Source: Chloroflexota bacterium (GTDB taxonomy: Bacteria > Chloroflexota > Chloroflexia > Chloroflexales > Roseiflexaceae). Taken from it: a stretch of 49,338 nt of DNA. A model generated the notes under the pieces. It made no database searches, was not told the DNA's origin, and was given only the letters and a program-made list of their open reading frames with translations. Positions 23,140 to 33,367 of this stretch are shown piece after piece. The stretch is from the NCBI GenBank assembly GCA_013388755.1, contig JACAEQ010000127.1, forward strand, positions 1 to 49,338. The letters are read 5' to 3'. The position numbers and the translations under genes are program-made. How positions within the stretch are numbered: position 1 is the first letter of the stretch; each line of letters starts with the position of its first letter.

Positions 23140-24330
23140 ATGCCAGGCAGGTCCGCCCACCGCGTGGCGAGTTTCGGTACCACAATCTTCACAGAAATGA
23201 GCGCGCTGGCGCTGGAGCATGGCGCCATCAATCTTGGCCAGGGGTTTCCCGATTTCCCCGGCCCGGCATTCATCAAGGAGGCTGCGGCCGCTGCGATTCA
23301 TGCCGACATCAACCAGTATGCGCCCATGCCCGGCCTGCCCCGGCTCCGGCAGGCGATCGCCGCGCAGTGGGAGCGCGACCATGGCCGCGCCATCGACTGG
23401 CAGAGCGAAGTAACCGTTACCAGTGGCGCTACCGAGGCGTTGTGCGATGTGATGCTGGCGCTGCTTGATCCTGGTGAGCGCGTGATCGTCTTTGAACCGG
23501 CATACGATGCGTATGTGCCGGACATTGTCCTGGCAGGCGGAACGCCGCTGCCGGTCCGGCTCTACCCGCCAGACACCGCGCACCCGGCGAGCTGGTGGTT
23601 CGATGAAGCGGAGCTACGCGCCGCCTTTGCCAGGCGCCCGGCCTTGATCATCGTCAATTCGCCGCATAACCCCACCGGCAAAGTCTTTACACACCCTGAA
23701 CTGGCACTGATTGCCGCACTCTGCCAGGAGTACGACACACTCGCCGTTACCGACGAAGTGTATGACCGGCTGGTATTCAACGGCGCGACACATGTTCCAC
23801 TGGCAACGCTTCCTGGTATGTGGGAGCGAACGCTGACCCTCAATAGTGCCGGGAAGACCTTCAGCGTCACCGGCTGGAAAATTGGCTATGCGGTCGGTCC
23901 GGCGCACCTGAACCATGCGTTGCGCCAGGCACACCAGTGGGTCACCTTCGCCACGTCGTCGCCATTGCAGGAGGCTGTCGCCGTGGCGCTGGACGAGGCC
24001 CCGCGCAATGGATATTATCGCGATCTGGTGCGGGAATACGATGAACGACGCATCCTGCTGTGCCATGTTCTCAGCAGTGCCGGCCTGGCGACATTGCCGG
24101 TTGAGGGAGCATACTTTGTTTCCGCCGACATCGGCGCACTCGGTTATACCGATGATCGCGCATTCTGCCGCTGGTTGACGACCGAGATTGGTGTGGCGGC
24201 GATCCCGACTTCAGTCTTCTACAGTGACACGGCAGGAATACCTGGCCTTGCGCGTTTTTGTTTCGCCAAGCGTATCGAGACGATCCAGACCGCCGCCCCG
24301 CGCCTGACGGCGCTGCGCGTGCGCGGGTAA
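23140..24330 (+). CDS. PLP-dependent aminotransferase, class I/II (methionine/kynurenine aminotransferase type)
   Basis: A 396-aa fold-type I aminotransferase. Visible are INLGQGFPDFPGP, NQYAPMPGLPRLRQAIA, VTVTSGATEALCDVMLAL, NSPHNPTGKVF, TDEVYDRLVF and the PLP-lysine segment NSAGKTFSVTGWKIGY (Lys of SAGKT). These match the YbdL/kynurenine-aminotransferase branch that uses methionine, glutamine or aromatic amino acids with 2-oxo acids. The ATG at 23140 follows AAAGGAG at 23127-23133; codons further upstream are non-conserved. It lies in a short plus-strand run with two unrelated genes, with about 145 bp to the next, so co-transcription is uncertain. Confidence 0.92.
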   Translation: MPGRSAHRVASFGTTIFTEMSALALEHGAINLGQGFPDFPGPAFIKEAAAAAIHADINQYAPMPGLPRLRQAIAAQWERDHGRAIDWQSEVTVTSGATEALCDVMLALLDPGERVIVFEPAYDAYVPDIVLAGGTPLPVRLYPPDTAHPASWWFDEAELRAAFARRPALIIVNSPHNPTGKVFTHPELALIAALCQEYDTLAVTDEVYDRLVFNGATHVPLATLPGMWERTLTLNSAGKTFSVTGWKIGYAVGPAHLNHALRQAHQWVTFATSSPLQEAVAVALDEAPRNGYYRDLVREYDERRILLCHVLSSAGLATLPVEGAYFVSADIGALGYTDDRAFCRWLTTEIGVAAIPTSVFYSDTAGIPGLARFCFAKRIETIQTAAPRLTALRVRG

Positions 24331-24475
24331 GGGTGCAGGATGCCAACAACGATTCAAGCGCCGGGTGTGGATGGAACATGCAAAGACGAGTTTCTGGCGC
24401 AGTATGTGTTGCGGCACGCCGTTCCTCTGCCAGTTGTGGGTGTACAATTGGCCATAAGCCAGGGAGGAACCATCA

Positions 24476-25522
24476 ATGCCGTCTTTCGAGAGCAATCAGT
24501 TATCTGGTGCGGATCTTGATGAATGGGTCAACCATGGTTTGATCACGTCCGATCAAGCTGCGGCCATTCGCCGCCATCTGGCCGAGCATGGCGCGGTTGC
24601 TGGCCGAGGGGGAAGTGCGCCGCGGCGCGGCGGGCTCAACCTGCTGACGATCGCCGCCTATTTCGGGGCGTTCCTGCTGGTGCTGGCATACACGCTTTAT
24701 GTTGGCCTGCAATGGGAGCAGCTATCGTACCTGGTGCGGGCAGTGATCGCCGCCGTAACGATTGCCGTGTTCTGCATGGCCGGCGAGTTGCTCCGGCGCA
24801 ATCAGTACATCACCGCGGGTAATCTACTGATCTTCGCGGGAGTCGGCGTCGTGCCGTTGCTGGTGCACACCCTGTTCGGCGCGGCGCAGATCTGGCCAGA
24901 AGAACCGGCCTATGGCGAATTCTACCGGCGGGTTGTGTTACCGCAGTGGATCGCCATGGAACTTGCAGGAATCGCCGCGGCGCTGGTCGCCGTCTGGGTT
25001 ACCCGTTTTCCGCTCATCACGCTGCATATCGCCGTCTGGACATGGTTCCTCTCGATGGACCTGGCGCGGTGGGCGTTCGGCAGCACTGGATGGATGTGGG
25101 ACGATCGAGAACGGCTGGTTGGCGCCGTTGCAGGAGTCGCCATGCTTGGAGCCGGCGTGGTGCTGCAGTGGCGTACCGTGCGTGATTACAGTCTGTGGCT
25201 CTACCTCGCCGGGCACGTGGCGCTCCTGATCAACCTGGGTACACTCGCGCTGGACCGCGGGCAGGATATCTACGGGCTTACCTTTCTGGCCATCCATGTC
25301 GGTTTTGTTGCCGCCAGTGTCTGGCTGCAACGCAGGATCGTTCTTGTTTTCGGCGCACTCGGGTGTTTCATCTATGTGACCTATCTGGCGTTGAGTGTCT
25401 TCGAGGGTGCGCTTGGTTTCGTCGTCGCGGTCGGCGTCATCGGGTTGTTGCTCCTGCTGGGGACCGTCGCCTATCAACGTTTCGGGGGTGGCACGCTGGC
25501 GGCACGCCACGTGAAACAGTGA
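24476..25522 (+). CDS. Multi-pass membrane protein (DUF2157-like)
   Basis: A 348-aa integral membrane protein. A short N-terminal cytoplasmic region (DLDEWVNHGLITSDQAAAIRRHL) resembles the head of DUF2157-type proteins. Roughly ten hydrophobic segments follow, for example LLTIAAYFGAFLLVLAYTLY, AVIAAVTIAVFCMAGELL, GNLLIFAGVGVVPLLVHTLF and GFVVAVGVIGLLLLLGTVAY. There are no obvious catalytic residues. The ATG at 24476 has a GGGAGG ribosome site, and a TACAAT -10-like hexamer lies near 24447. It precedes the lipid glycosyltransferase by 57 bp on the same strand. The function is unknown. Confidence 0.82.
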   Translation: MPSFESNQLSGADLDEWVNHGLITSDQAAAIRRHLAEHGAVAGRGGSAPRRGGLNLLTIAAYFGAFLLVLAYTLYVGLQWEQLSYLVRAVIAAVTIAVFCMAGELLRRNQYITAGNLLIFAGVGVVPLLVHTLFGAAQIWPEEPAYGEFYRRVVLPQWIAMELAGIAAALVAVWVTRFPLITLHIAVWTWFLSMDLARWAFGSTGWMWDDRERLVGAVAGVAMLGAGVVLQWRTVRDYSLWLYLAGHVALLINLGTLALDRGQDIYGLTFLAIHVGFVAASVWLQRRIVLVFGALGCFIYVTYLALSVFEGALGFVVAVGVIGLLLLLGTVAYQRFGGGTLAARHVKQ

Positions 25523-25579
25523 TGCCGATCCTGTCGTCATACATGCCGCCGGGATCACAAGCGTGAGGAGTGAGAGCTT

Positions 25580-26770
25580 ATGCGCATGACGCGCATCCTG
25601 ATACTGACAACCGATGCAGGCAGCGGGCATCGTAGTGCGGCCCAGGCGGTCGAAGCGGCGCTGCTGCAGCGCTATGGTCATAGTGTCCAGGTCTCGATCG
25701 CGAACCCGCTGCGTGAACCGCCAAGCCCGCCGCTGCTGCGCCAGGCAGAAGAATACTACCTTGCAACCGTGCAGCGCGCGCCGGAGCGATACGACCGGGC
25801 ACACGCCCTGACGAATGCCGCTGCTTCCGCCGCACTCTTGCGCAGCGCCATGGGGCTGGCGGTTGGTGATGCGTTACGTAACCTGCTGGTTCGGCACATA
25901 CCGAATGTCGTTATCAGCGTCTATCCACTGTTCACATCACTGGTCGCGGATGCCTATCGCAGCGCGCGTGGCCGCCCTGGCCTGATCACGGTCGTGACCG
26001 ACCTGGGCGATGTGCACCATGCATGGTTTTCGCCAGGCGACGATATCTGCGTTGTTCCAACGGCACGGGTGCGCACGCGGGCGCTCGGCTGCGGCATGGA
26101 TCCGCAGCGCGTCCGTATTGTCGGTATTCCAGTTCATCCGCGTTTTGCGGTGCAACGTGCCGCACCGGAGATGCTCCGTCGCGAACTCGGGTGGCTCCCC
26201 ACCCTGCCGACGATCTTGCTGATCGGTGGCGGCGCCGGGGTTGGCCCGCTGGCGGAGCTTGCCATCGCCGCTGACGAAGTATGCCAGCCGGTACAACTTG
26301 TTATCGCCGCCGGGCGCAATAACGAACTGGCAGCCACCCTGCGCGCGCGCGCGTGGAAGAATCCGGTGCACATCTACGGATTTGTTCCGCTACCCGATAT
26401 GATGCACGCAGCCGACATTGTGGCGACGAAGGCGGGCGGATTGAGCGTAAGCGAAGCGCTGGCAGTGGGGCGGCCCTTATTGATCTATGGCGCTGCGCCA
26501 GGGCAGGAGGCGGGGAACCTGGAGTATGTGGTACGGCGCGGCGCGGCGCAATACACACCGGATGCCACCCGGTTTGTCGAGGCGCTACAGCGCTGGATCG
26601 AGCGTCCTGAAGCGCGGCAGGCAGCGGCAGACGCGGCGCGTATGGCAGGTCGGCCGCTGGCGGCATTCGAGATCGCAGACCTGGCATGGGAGCTGGCCCT
26701 GACGCGGGTTGCGGCTCCCCGACTGGCGCCACGTGTTTCTCTGGGGGATTGGCTGAGTTCGTGGCGTTAA
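25580..26770 (+). CDS. MGDG-synthase/MurG-like glycosyltransferase (GT28 type)
   Basis: A 396-aa GT-B glycosyltransferase. The N-terminal MGDG-synthase-like domain has ILTTDAGSGHRSAAQAVEAA (glycine-rich GSGH loop) and TVVTDLGDVHHAWFSPGDD. The C-terminal donor-binding domain has LLIGGGAGVGPLAEL, IYGFVPLPDMMHAADIVATK and AGGLSVSEALAVGRPLLIY. Enzymes of this class transfer galactose or glucose to diacylglycerol, and phototrophic Chloroflexota contain such glycolipids. The ATG at 25580 follows GAGGAG. It is the last gene of a plus-strand run and converges on groEL across a strong hairpin. The exact sugar and acceptor are inferred only from family. Confidence 0.85.
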   Translation: MRMTRILILTTDAGSGHRSAAQAVEAALLQRYGHSVQVSIANPLREPPSPPLLRQAEEYYLATVQRAPERYDRAHALTNAAASAALLRSAMGLAVGDALRNLLVRHIPNVVISVYPLFTSLVADAYRSARGRPGLITVVTDLGDVHHAWFSPGDDICVVPTARVRTRALGCGMDPQRVRIVGIPVHPRFAVQRAAPEMLRRELGWLPTLPTILLIGGGAGVGPLAELAIAADEVCQPVQLVIAAGRNNELAATLRARAWKNPVHIYGFVPLPDMMHAADIVATKAGGLSVSEALAVGRPLLIYGAAPGQEAGNLEYVVRRGAAQYTPDATRFVEALQRWIERPEARQAAADAARMAGRPLAAFEIADLAWELALTRVAAPRLAPRVSLGDWLSSWR

Positions 26771-26796
26771 GATAAACCGCGGTACGAACCATGCAA

Positions 26797-26828
26797 GTGC
26801 GCCCCTTCTCGTGTGAGAAGGGGCGCAC
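26797..26828. terminator. Bidirectional hairpin between convergent genes
   Basis: A 14-bp perfect stem, GTGCGCCCCTTCTC (26797-26810) and GAGAAGGGGCGCAC (26815-26828), with a 4-nt loop lies between the stops of the glycosyltransferase (26770) and groEL (26863). There is no T-tract on either side, but position and stability suit a shared terminator. Confidence 0.7.
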
Positions 26829-26862
26829 CAGTTGAGCACAACCGGAGTTGGAAGTATTGGAA

Positions 26863-28500
<1,638 letters not shown>

Positions 28501-28523
28501 GGGAGTTCCTGTCCTCCTCGTCG

Positions 28524-28829
28524 TTAATCCTCAACGATGCCCAGAATGTCCTTCTCGGACAGAATAAGGTACTCGACGTCGTCAACCTTGAACTCGGTAC
28601 CGCTATACTTGGCGAATACCACCTTGTCGCCGGGCTTGACATTCATCGGGACGCGCCGGCCATTGTCGTCGATGCGCCCTTCGCCCACGGCCAGGACGGT
28701 ACCCTCCATCGGGCGCTCCTTGCTGGCCGTATCAGGCAGGAAGATGCCGCCCTTGGTCTTTTCTTCGCGCTCGACAGGCTTCACAACCACACGGTCGGCG
28801 AGCGGCCGGATGCGGAAATCCGTGCCCAT
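28524..28829 (-). CDS. groS: Co-chaperonin GroES
   Basis: A 101-aa co-chaperonin that caps GroEL. It shows [20 protein letters not shown], the mobile loop [31 protein letters not shown], and [17 protein letters not shown] near the end. The ATG at 28829 is preceded by GTAAGGAGG. It is first in the groES-groEL operon; CIRCE lies 45 bp upstream of the start, within the leader. Confidence 0.99.
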   Translation of the reverse strand: MGTDFRIRPLADRVVVKPVEREEKTKGGIFLPDTASKERPMEGTVLAVGEGRIDDNGRRVPMNVKPGDKVVFAKYSGTEFKVDDVEYLILSEKDILGIVED

Positions 28830-28873
28830 ATGCGTGTGACCTCCTTACATGTGCCAGGATCAAACTGCAGCGG

Positions 28874-28900
28874 TTAGCACTCTGTCTGGGTGAGTGCTAA
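28874..28900 (-). promoter_or_regulatory. CIRCE operator (HrcA binding site) of groESL
   Basis: A perfect consensus: TTAGCACTC (28874-28882), 9-nt spacer, GAGTGCTAA (28892-28900). The palindrome extends to 14 bp per arm (AGCGGTTAGCACTC). It sits just downstream of the -10 box, where bound HrcA repressor would block initiation. Confidence 0.98.
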
Positions 28901-28909
28901 CCGCTGACT

Positions 28910-28938
28910 ATACTACCGAAAGCGGGCGTGTTTGTCAA
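28910..28938 (-). promoter_or_regulatory. Sigma-A promoter of groESL
   Basis: Minus strand: consensus TTGACA (28933-28938), 17-bp spacer, TAGTAT (28910-28915). The expected start near 28903 lies within the extended CIRCE palindrome. Confidence 0.85.
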
Positions 28939-28946
28939 GTCCTATT

Positions 28947-28973
28947 CTAGCACTCTTGACGGGAGAGTGCCAG
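28947..28973. promoter_or_regulatory. Second, degenerate CIRCE-like operator
   Basis: CTAGCACTC, a 9-nt spacer (TTGACGGGA), then GAGTGCCAG: 15 of 18 consensus positions with the exact CIRCE spacing. It lies 9 bp upstream of the groESL -35 box and 71 bp upstream of the glpX extended -10 element. It may be a second HrcA site for groESL, or one acting on glpX. Confidence 0.65.
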
Positions 28974-29043
28974 TAGACATAAAGGGCGCCCGGGCATAGC
29001 ATCGGTGGTGCCACAGGATACGGTGACTACCTTCCACATATCG

Positions 29044-29052
29044 TGTTACAAT
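29044..29052 (+). promoter_or_regulatory. Extended -10 promoter of glpX
   Basis: TGTTACAAT (29044-29052) with a poor -35 region (GTGACT near 29023). The leader is about 85 nt to the ATG at 29145. Confidence 0.6.
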
Positions 29053-29144
29053 CGAGGCGGATCGCCCTGTGCTGCTGTGGAACCGGTGACGGTCGTGTGA
29101 TAGCGTGCTCTGTTCTGGTCGTTGTATCGTCAAGGAGGCTGCGG

Positions 29145-30134
29145 ATGCGACTCGAGCGAAACCTGGGAATGGATCTGGTACGCTGCACCGAGGCGGCTGC
29201 CTTACGCGCCGCTCGCCTCATGGGTCGTGGCGACAAAAACGCCGCCGATCAGGCGGCCGTTGATGCCATGCGTTTTGCACTCGACAGCGTACCGATGGAT
29301 GGCATCGTCGTGATTGGCGAGGGCGAAAAGGATGAGGCGCCGATGCTGTATATCGGCGAGAAGGTCGGCTCTGGCGAGCCGCCGGAAGTGGATGTCGCCG
29401 TCGATCCGGTCGAAGGCACGACGCTGCTCGCCGAGGGCATGCCGGGTGCCATTGCCGTCGTCGCTCTGGCCGAGCGCGGCGCATTGTATCACTGGTCCGG
29501 CATTGCATACATGGACAAACTGGCGGTCGGGCCGCAGGCGCGCGGGGCGATTGACATCAACGCGCCGGTGGAGGAGAACATTCGCAACGTCGCACGCGCG
29601 TTGAACAAGGAGGTCGAGGATATCACGGTGGTGGTACTCGATCGCCCGCGCCACAAAGACCTGATCCGCCAGATCCGCGAGACGGGCGCGCGTATCAAGC
29701 TGATCCTGCACGGCGACGTATCAGCCGGCGTCATGACCGCGATCGATGATCCGCCTGCCGATATGCTCATGGGCATTGGCGGCGCACCCGAGGCCGTCAT
29801 CACTGCATGCGCCATGAAATGCATGGGCGGCGAGATTCAATGCAAGCTCTGGCCGCGCAACGATGATGAAAGTGCGCTCGCGGCCGCCAACGGCATCGAT
29901 CTCGAGCGTGTCTATCGCACCTCTGACCTGGTGCGCGGCGAGAATGTCTTTTTCGCGGCAACCGGCATCACAGAAGGCGAGTTTCTGCGCGGGGTGCGCT
30001 ACTACGGCGGCGGCGCGCGCACCTATTCCGTGGTGATGCGCTCAACATCCGGTACGGTGCGCTACCTGGAAGCCCGTCACGACTGGAACAAATTGATGCG
30101 TATTTCGGGTGTTGATTACGCGCACGGGCGGTAG
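29145..30134 (+). CDS. glpX: Class II fructose-1,6-bisphosphatase (GlpX)
   Basis: A 329-aa gluconeogenic phosphatase (F1,6-BP to F6P; many homologues also hydrolyse sedoheptulose-1,7-bisphosphate). Class II motifs are GRGDKNAADQAAVDAMR, VIGEGEKDEAPMLYIGE, the metal/phosphate motif VAVDPVEGTTL, ILHGDVSAGVMTAI, and GIGGAPEAVITACAMKCMGG. Length matches the family. The ATG at 29145 follows AAGGAGG at 29132-29138. It is divergent from groESL across 315 bp carrying both CIRCE-like sites. Its role fits the glyoxylate-shunt genes in this window. Confidence 0.97.
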   Translation: MRLERNLGMDLVRCTEAAALRAARLMGRGDKNAADQAAVDAMRFALDSVPMDGIVVIGEGEKDEAPMLYIGEKVGSGEPPEVDVAVDPVEGTTLLAEGMPGAIAVVALAERGALYHWSGIAYMDKLAVGPQARGAIDINAPVEENIRNVARALNKEVEDITVVVLDRPRHKDLIRQIRETGARIKLILHGDVSAGVMTAIDDPPADMLMGIGGAPEAVITACAMKCMGGEIQCKLWPRNDDESALAAANGIDLERVYRTSDLVRGENVFFAATGITEGEFLRGVRYYGGGARTYSVVMRSTSGTVRYLEARHDWNKLMRISGVDYAHGR

Positions 30135-30145
30135 CACCTGGGAAC

Positions 30146-30211
30146 GGAGAATTGAGAACCGGGAATTGTGGTCGTTGCTCTTGTCTTCACATACCTGGTT
30201 CTCAATTCTCC
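30146..30211. terminator. 15-bp inverted repeat between convergent glpX and rmlA-like genes
   Basis: GGAGAATTGAGAACC (30146-30160) and its exact complement GGTTCTCAATTCTCC (30197-30211), with a 36-nt loop, start 11 bp after the glpX stop. It can form a hairpin on both transcripts. Its composition resembles the simple repeats found 3' of other genes here. Confidence 0.6.
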
Positions 30212-30222
30212 ATGCTGCGTTC

Positions 30223-31290
30223 TTACAGCACGCCGACGTGCGAATGATCGCCAAGAACCAGCCGGTACGCCTTCGGCTTGCGCGGTGAGCGGGTGATTTC
30301 GACATGCCGCCCGATCAGGCTGTCTTCCAGCCGGTGAGGCAGATCGCGGATGGTGCAATGCTCCAGTACGATCGAATGCTCAATCTCGGCGCCTTCGATG
30401 ATGCAGTTATGGTAGATCGAGGTGAATGGCCCGATATACGCATTGACGATCTGTGTGCCCTCGCCGATGATCGCCGGGCCACGAATGGTGCTGTTAATGA
30501 TCTCGGCGCCCTTCTCGATGATCACCTTGCCGATCAGATGTGAGTCGCGATCAACGAAGCCCTCCACCGACCCGGTCATCTCCTCCAGGATCAAGCGATT
30601 GGCCTCCAGCATATCGTCTTTCTTGCCGGTGTCGATCCACCAGCCATCGTGGACGTACGGGAAGACGCGCCGCCCGTGCTCAACGAGCCACTGAATGGCA
30701 TCGGTGATCTCCAGTTCGCCGCGCCACGATGGCCGGATCGCCTCCACTGCATCCCAGATGCTCCGGTCGAACATGTAGATGCCAACCAGCGCCAGATCCG
30801 ACGGCGGCTGGCGCGGTTTCTCCACCAGCCGGACAATCTGGCCGCGTTCATCAAGCACGGCGACACCATACTGTTCGGGCGACGCCACACGCTTGAGGAC
30901 AATCTGCGCATTAAAGTCGCTGGCGCCAAACTGCTGCAGCAACGGCGCGATACCCCCCTGAATGCAATTGTCGCCCAGGAACATCACAAATCGATCGTCG
31001 CCGAGAAAATCGCGCGAAATCTTCACTGCGTGCGCCAGGCCCAGCGGTTCATCCTGCTCAATGTAGGCAATCCGCACCCCCCAGCGGCTACCGTCGCCGA
31101 CGGCGGCGCGCACTTCGGCGCCCGTACTGCCAATGACCACGCCGATCTCTTCAACACCTGCATCGCGAATCGTCTCAATAACCCGGAACAGTACCGGCTT
31201 GTTCGCCACCGGAACCAGTTGTTTGGCACTGGTGTACGTGATCGGGCGCAGGCGCGTTCCCTTGCCGCCGCTCAGGACCAGTCCTTTCAT
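30223..31290 (-). CDS. Glucose-1-phosphate thymidylyltransferase (long RmlA-like nucleotidyltransferase)
   Basis: A 355-aa sugar-nucleotide pyrophosphorylase. The N-terminal catalytic domain has LVLSGGKGTRLRPITYT, NKPVLFRVIETI, VMFLGDNCIQGG, VEKPRQPPSDLALVGIYMF and DGWWIDTGKKDDML. The extra C-terminal hundred residues form a left-handed beta-helix (IGKVIIEKGAEIINSTIRGP, IIGEGTQIVNAYIGPFTSI), as in archaeal/Chloroflexota RmlA-like proteins rather than the shorter E. coli enzyme. It likely makes dTDP-glucose for deoxysugars such as rhamnose. The ATG at 31290 has AGGAAGG upstream. rmlB, rmlC and rmlD are not in the window. It fits the glycosyltransferase cluster at 2129-4804. Confidence 0.9.
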   Translation of the reverse strand: MKGLVLSGGKGTRLRPITYTSAKQLVPVANKPVLFRVIETIRDAGVEEIGVVIGSTGAEVRAAVGDGSRWGVRIAYIEQDEPLGLAHAVKISRDFLGDDRFVMFLGDNCIQGGIAPLLQQFGASDFNAQIVLKRVASPEQYGVAVLDERGQIVRLVEKPRQPPSDLALVGIYMFDRSIWDAVEAIRPSWRGELEITDAIQWLVEHGRRVFPYVHDGWWIDTGKKDDMLEANRLILEEMTGSVEGFVDRDSHLIGKVIIEKGAEIINSTIRGPAIIGEGTQIVNAYIGPFTSIYHNCIIEGAEIEHSIVLEHCTIRDLPHRLEDSLIGRHVEITRSPRKPKAYRLVLGDHSHVGVL

Positions 31291-31411
31291 TCGTACTATC
31301 CTTCCTGGCTGTTGTATGGCGCACGGCATACTCCGGCGCAAGTCACTATTGTAGCGTATGTTCGTCGCCGGCGATACACCAGGCAACCCTTCGTTGTGGC
31401 GATCGCAAACA

Positions 31412-31441
31412 GGGCGCCCGTGCAATACTGCACGGGCGCCC
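31412..31441 (-). terminator. 13-bp hairpin downstream of the NlpC/P60 gene
   Basis: GGGCGCCCGTGCA (31412-31424), ATAC loop, TGCACGGGCGCCC (31429-31441), 40 bp past the stop at 31481. On the minus strand it is followed by TGTTTGC, a weak T-tract. It lies upstream of the rmlA-like start and probably separates the two transcripts. Confidence 0.65.
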
Positions 31442-31480
31442 ATCGTCCCAGACCTTTGTTCACAGTGACGCTCTGGCGTA

Positions 31481-33091
31481 CTAGCGACGTACGCGAATGG
31501 CGCCATAGTAGCGCGATGTCCAGTACGAACCCCAGATACTCGACACCTGCACGCCATAGCGTGGTGTCATCGCATGCACCATGCGCCCGCCGCCAATATA
31601 GAGTGCCACGTGGCTGATACCGCGCCGCCCACCGGTATTCCGGAAGAAGACCAGGTCACCCGGCGCCAGGTTTTCCATCGGGCCGACGGATGCGCCGTAG
31701 GCGGTATTGAATTGCGCAGCGGCGGTACGCGGCAGGTTCACACCAAACTGGCGATAGACATAACTGGTCAGGCCACTGCAATCGAAGCCACTTCCCGGGC
31801 TTGCACCGCCCCAGCGATACCGGTACCCGACGAATTGCACCGCAAAACTGGCCACATCACCACTCGCCGGGATATTCGCCAGGCCGGCGCTGGCGCCGGG
31901 CCGCCCTCCGGCAGCGACCGGCAACGCCGGAAAATCGCGGCTGAGCGGCACCCGGCGCAACACATGCGCCGTCGTATTCACCAGATCGCTGAAAACCCAT
32001 GCCTTCGTACCATCTGGCAAGCGCACCCGCAACCAGTCCTTGTACTTGCCGATCAGGTCAAGTTGCACGCCTGCATCAATTCTGCCGACGCGGTCGTAGC
32101 GCGAGTCAGGCCCCTTGCGCAAATTGACACTATTCTCCGCAACAAAGCCAACCAGCGCCGGGTTGGGATCGGGCACCGTCTCGGCTACCAGCAGGCGCTT
32201 TACCACCGACGGATCGACATCGAGGAACTCCCCCTTGACCCAGCCATCCAGGCCACCCGGCACACCGACGTGGAACCAGTCCTGATAGATTTCGTACAAC
32301 TCGATCTGCGACGCCTGCTGCAGGCTCATCATCGGCACATAATTCGTACCGGGCCCATCGCGCAACTGCAGGCCACTCTCGCGCACCGTTGCAACCTTGG
32401 GTGGCGGTGGTGGCGGAATGGCGCTTTCCTGCACCTCGAAGAGCGTATACGATGCCGCCTCCGAGATATTCAGCAATTCGCCGGAGATCCAGTAGACCGG
32501 CGCGTCCACCCGTTCACGGATCTGGAACCAGTCGCCGTGGCGGCCTATGACCTGGATCGGCGTATCGCCTGATATGCGCCCCACCGCGTCATACTCGGTT
32601 CCAGGGCCGCTTCGCAGATAGACGCGTTCGCCTGCAACCGTCGCAGGGACGACAATCGGCGCCAGCGCCTCGCTACGGGAAATGAGCGAGAGGGGTACCG
32701 GGATGTCGCCATTATCCTCAAGCGGAGCATCACCGATTTCGGCAGCGGCATCAATGGTCAGCGGCGCCAGCGGCACCGTGAACTCACCCTCCCCCTGACT
32801 CGCCGCTGGCGCGGGGACCGCTGGCGCAAGCACACCGGGGCGAAGCTGCGACAACAGCATCGCGAGTGGAATCAACAGCACGACAAGCACATGCAGCGCC
32901 ACACGAGCCGGGAACAGAGCAAGGAGATGGGCAGGGGAACCGAACCAGGTAGAACGAAGTGTATGCCATCGGGTAGTGAGTGCCTGGGTGAGCGATGTTT
33001 GTTGCCGACGCCTGGCGAGTGCGCGCCGCTCTAACGACTCAAGACTGTACGGTTCTGACGGCGCCAGACCTCGATGACTTTGCTCGATCAT
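31481..33091 (-). CDS. SH3b-NlpC/P60 peptidoglycan endopeptidase, membrane-anchored
   Basis: A 536-aa cell-wall hydrolase. A cytoplasmic N-terminus precedes one membrane segment (VALHVLVVLLIPLAMLLSQL, about 65-84). Three bacterial SH3 domains follow: YLRSGPGTEYDAVGRISGDT, LQLRDGPGTNYVPMMSL and VNLRKGPDSRYDRVGRI. The C-terminal NlpC/P60 domain has the catalytic Cys in FDCSGLTSYVYRQFG, the His in GISHVALYIGGG, and a second His in MVHAMTP. Such enzymes cleave gamma-D-Glu-diamino-acid or related stem-peptide bonds. The ATG at 33091 has AGGAGA upstream. It is monocistronic, with a consensus-like promoter about 115 bp upstream. The exact bond cleaved is unknown. Confidence 0.92.
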   Translation of the reverse strand: MIEQSHRGLAPSEPYSLESLERRALARRRQQTSLTQALTTRWHTLRSTWFGSPAHLLALFPARVALHVLVVLLIPLAMLLSQLRPGVLAPAVPAPAASQGEGEFTVPLAPLTIDAAAEIGDAPLEDNGDIPVPLSLISRSEALAPIVVPATVAGERVYLRSGPGTEYDAVGRISGDTPIQVIGRHGDWFQIRERVDAPVYWISGELLNISEAASYTLFEVQESAIPPPPPPKVATVRESGLQLRDGPGTNYVPMMSLQQASQIELYEIYQDWFHVGVPGGLDGWVKGEFLDVDPSVVKRLLVAETVPDPNPALVGFVAENSVNLRKGPDSRYDRVGRIDAGVQLDLIGKYKDWLRVRLPDGTKAWVFSDLVNTTAHVLRRVPLSRDFPALPVAAGGRPGASAGLANIPASGDVASFAVQFVGYRYRWGGASPGSGFDCSGLTSYVYRQFGVNLPRTAAAQFNTAYGASVGPMENLAPGDLVFFRNTGGRRGISHVALYIGGGRMVHAMTPRYGVQVSSIWGSYWTSRYYGAIRVRR

Positions 33092-33204
33092 GGAGCATCT
33101 CCTGACGGTAGACCCCGCGACACACAACACATAACAGCCCGTTGTTCACAACAGGCCACGCCAGCACAGCGGGGAGTATCGTTGAAGGATCTCACGATTG
33201 CGCG

Positions 33205-33233
33205 AGTGTATCACAGGACGTTAAAAATTGCAA
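33205..33233 (-). promoter_or_regulatory. Promoter of the NlpC/P60 gene
   Basis: Minus strand: TTGCAA (33228-33233), 17-bp spacer, TACACT (33205-33210) with extended TGA. The remaining 33234-33367 interval holds an imperfect hairpin around ATGAGCAAGCTCAT and no gene. Confidence 0.65.
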
Positions 33234-33367
33234 ACGAATCATCTCTTTCACTACTACCATGCTGCGGAGCGAATGAGCAAGCTCATCGTGGAGCAGCCGT
33301 TTACCAAATATAAACCAGCTCTGCATTCCCGTCAAGCAAGCTAGCATCGTGCTATCGCCAGCGATGG

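Noticed and set aside
24330-24475. Strong terminator or promoter between the aminotransferase and DUF2157-like genes
   Set aside because: Only a TACAAT-like hexamer without spacing-compatible -35 and no hairpin with T-tract could be found.
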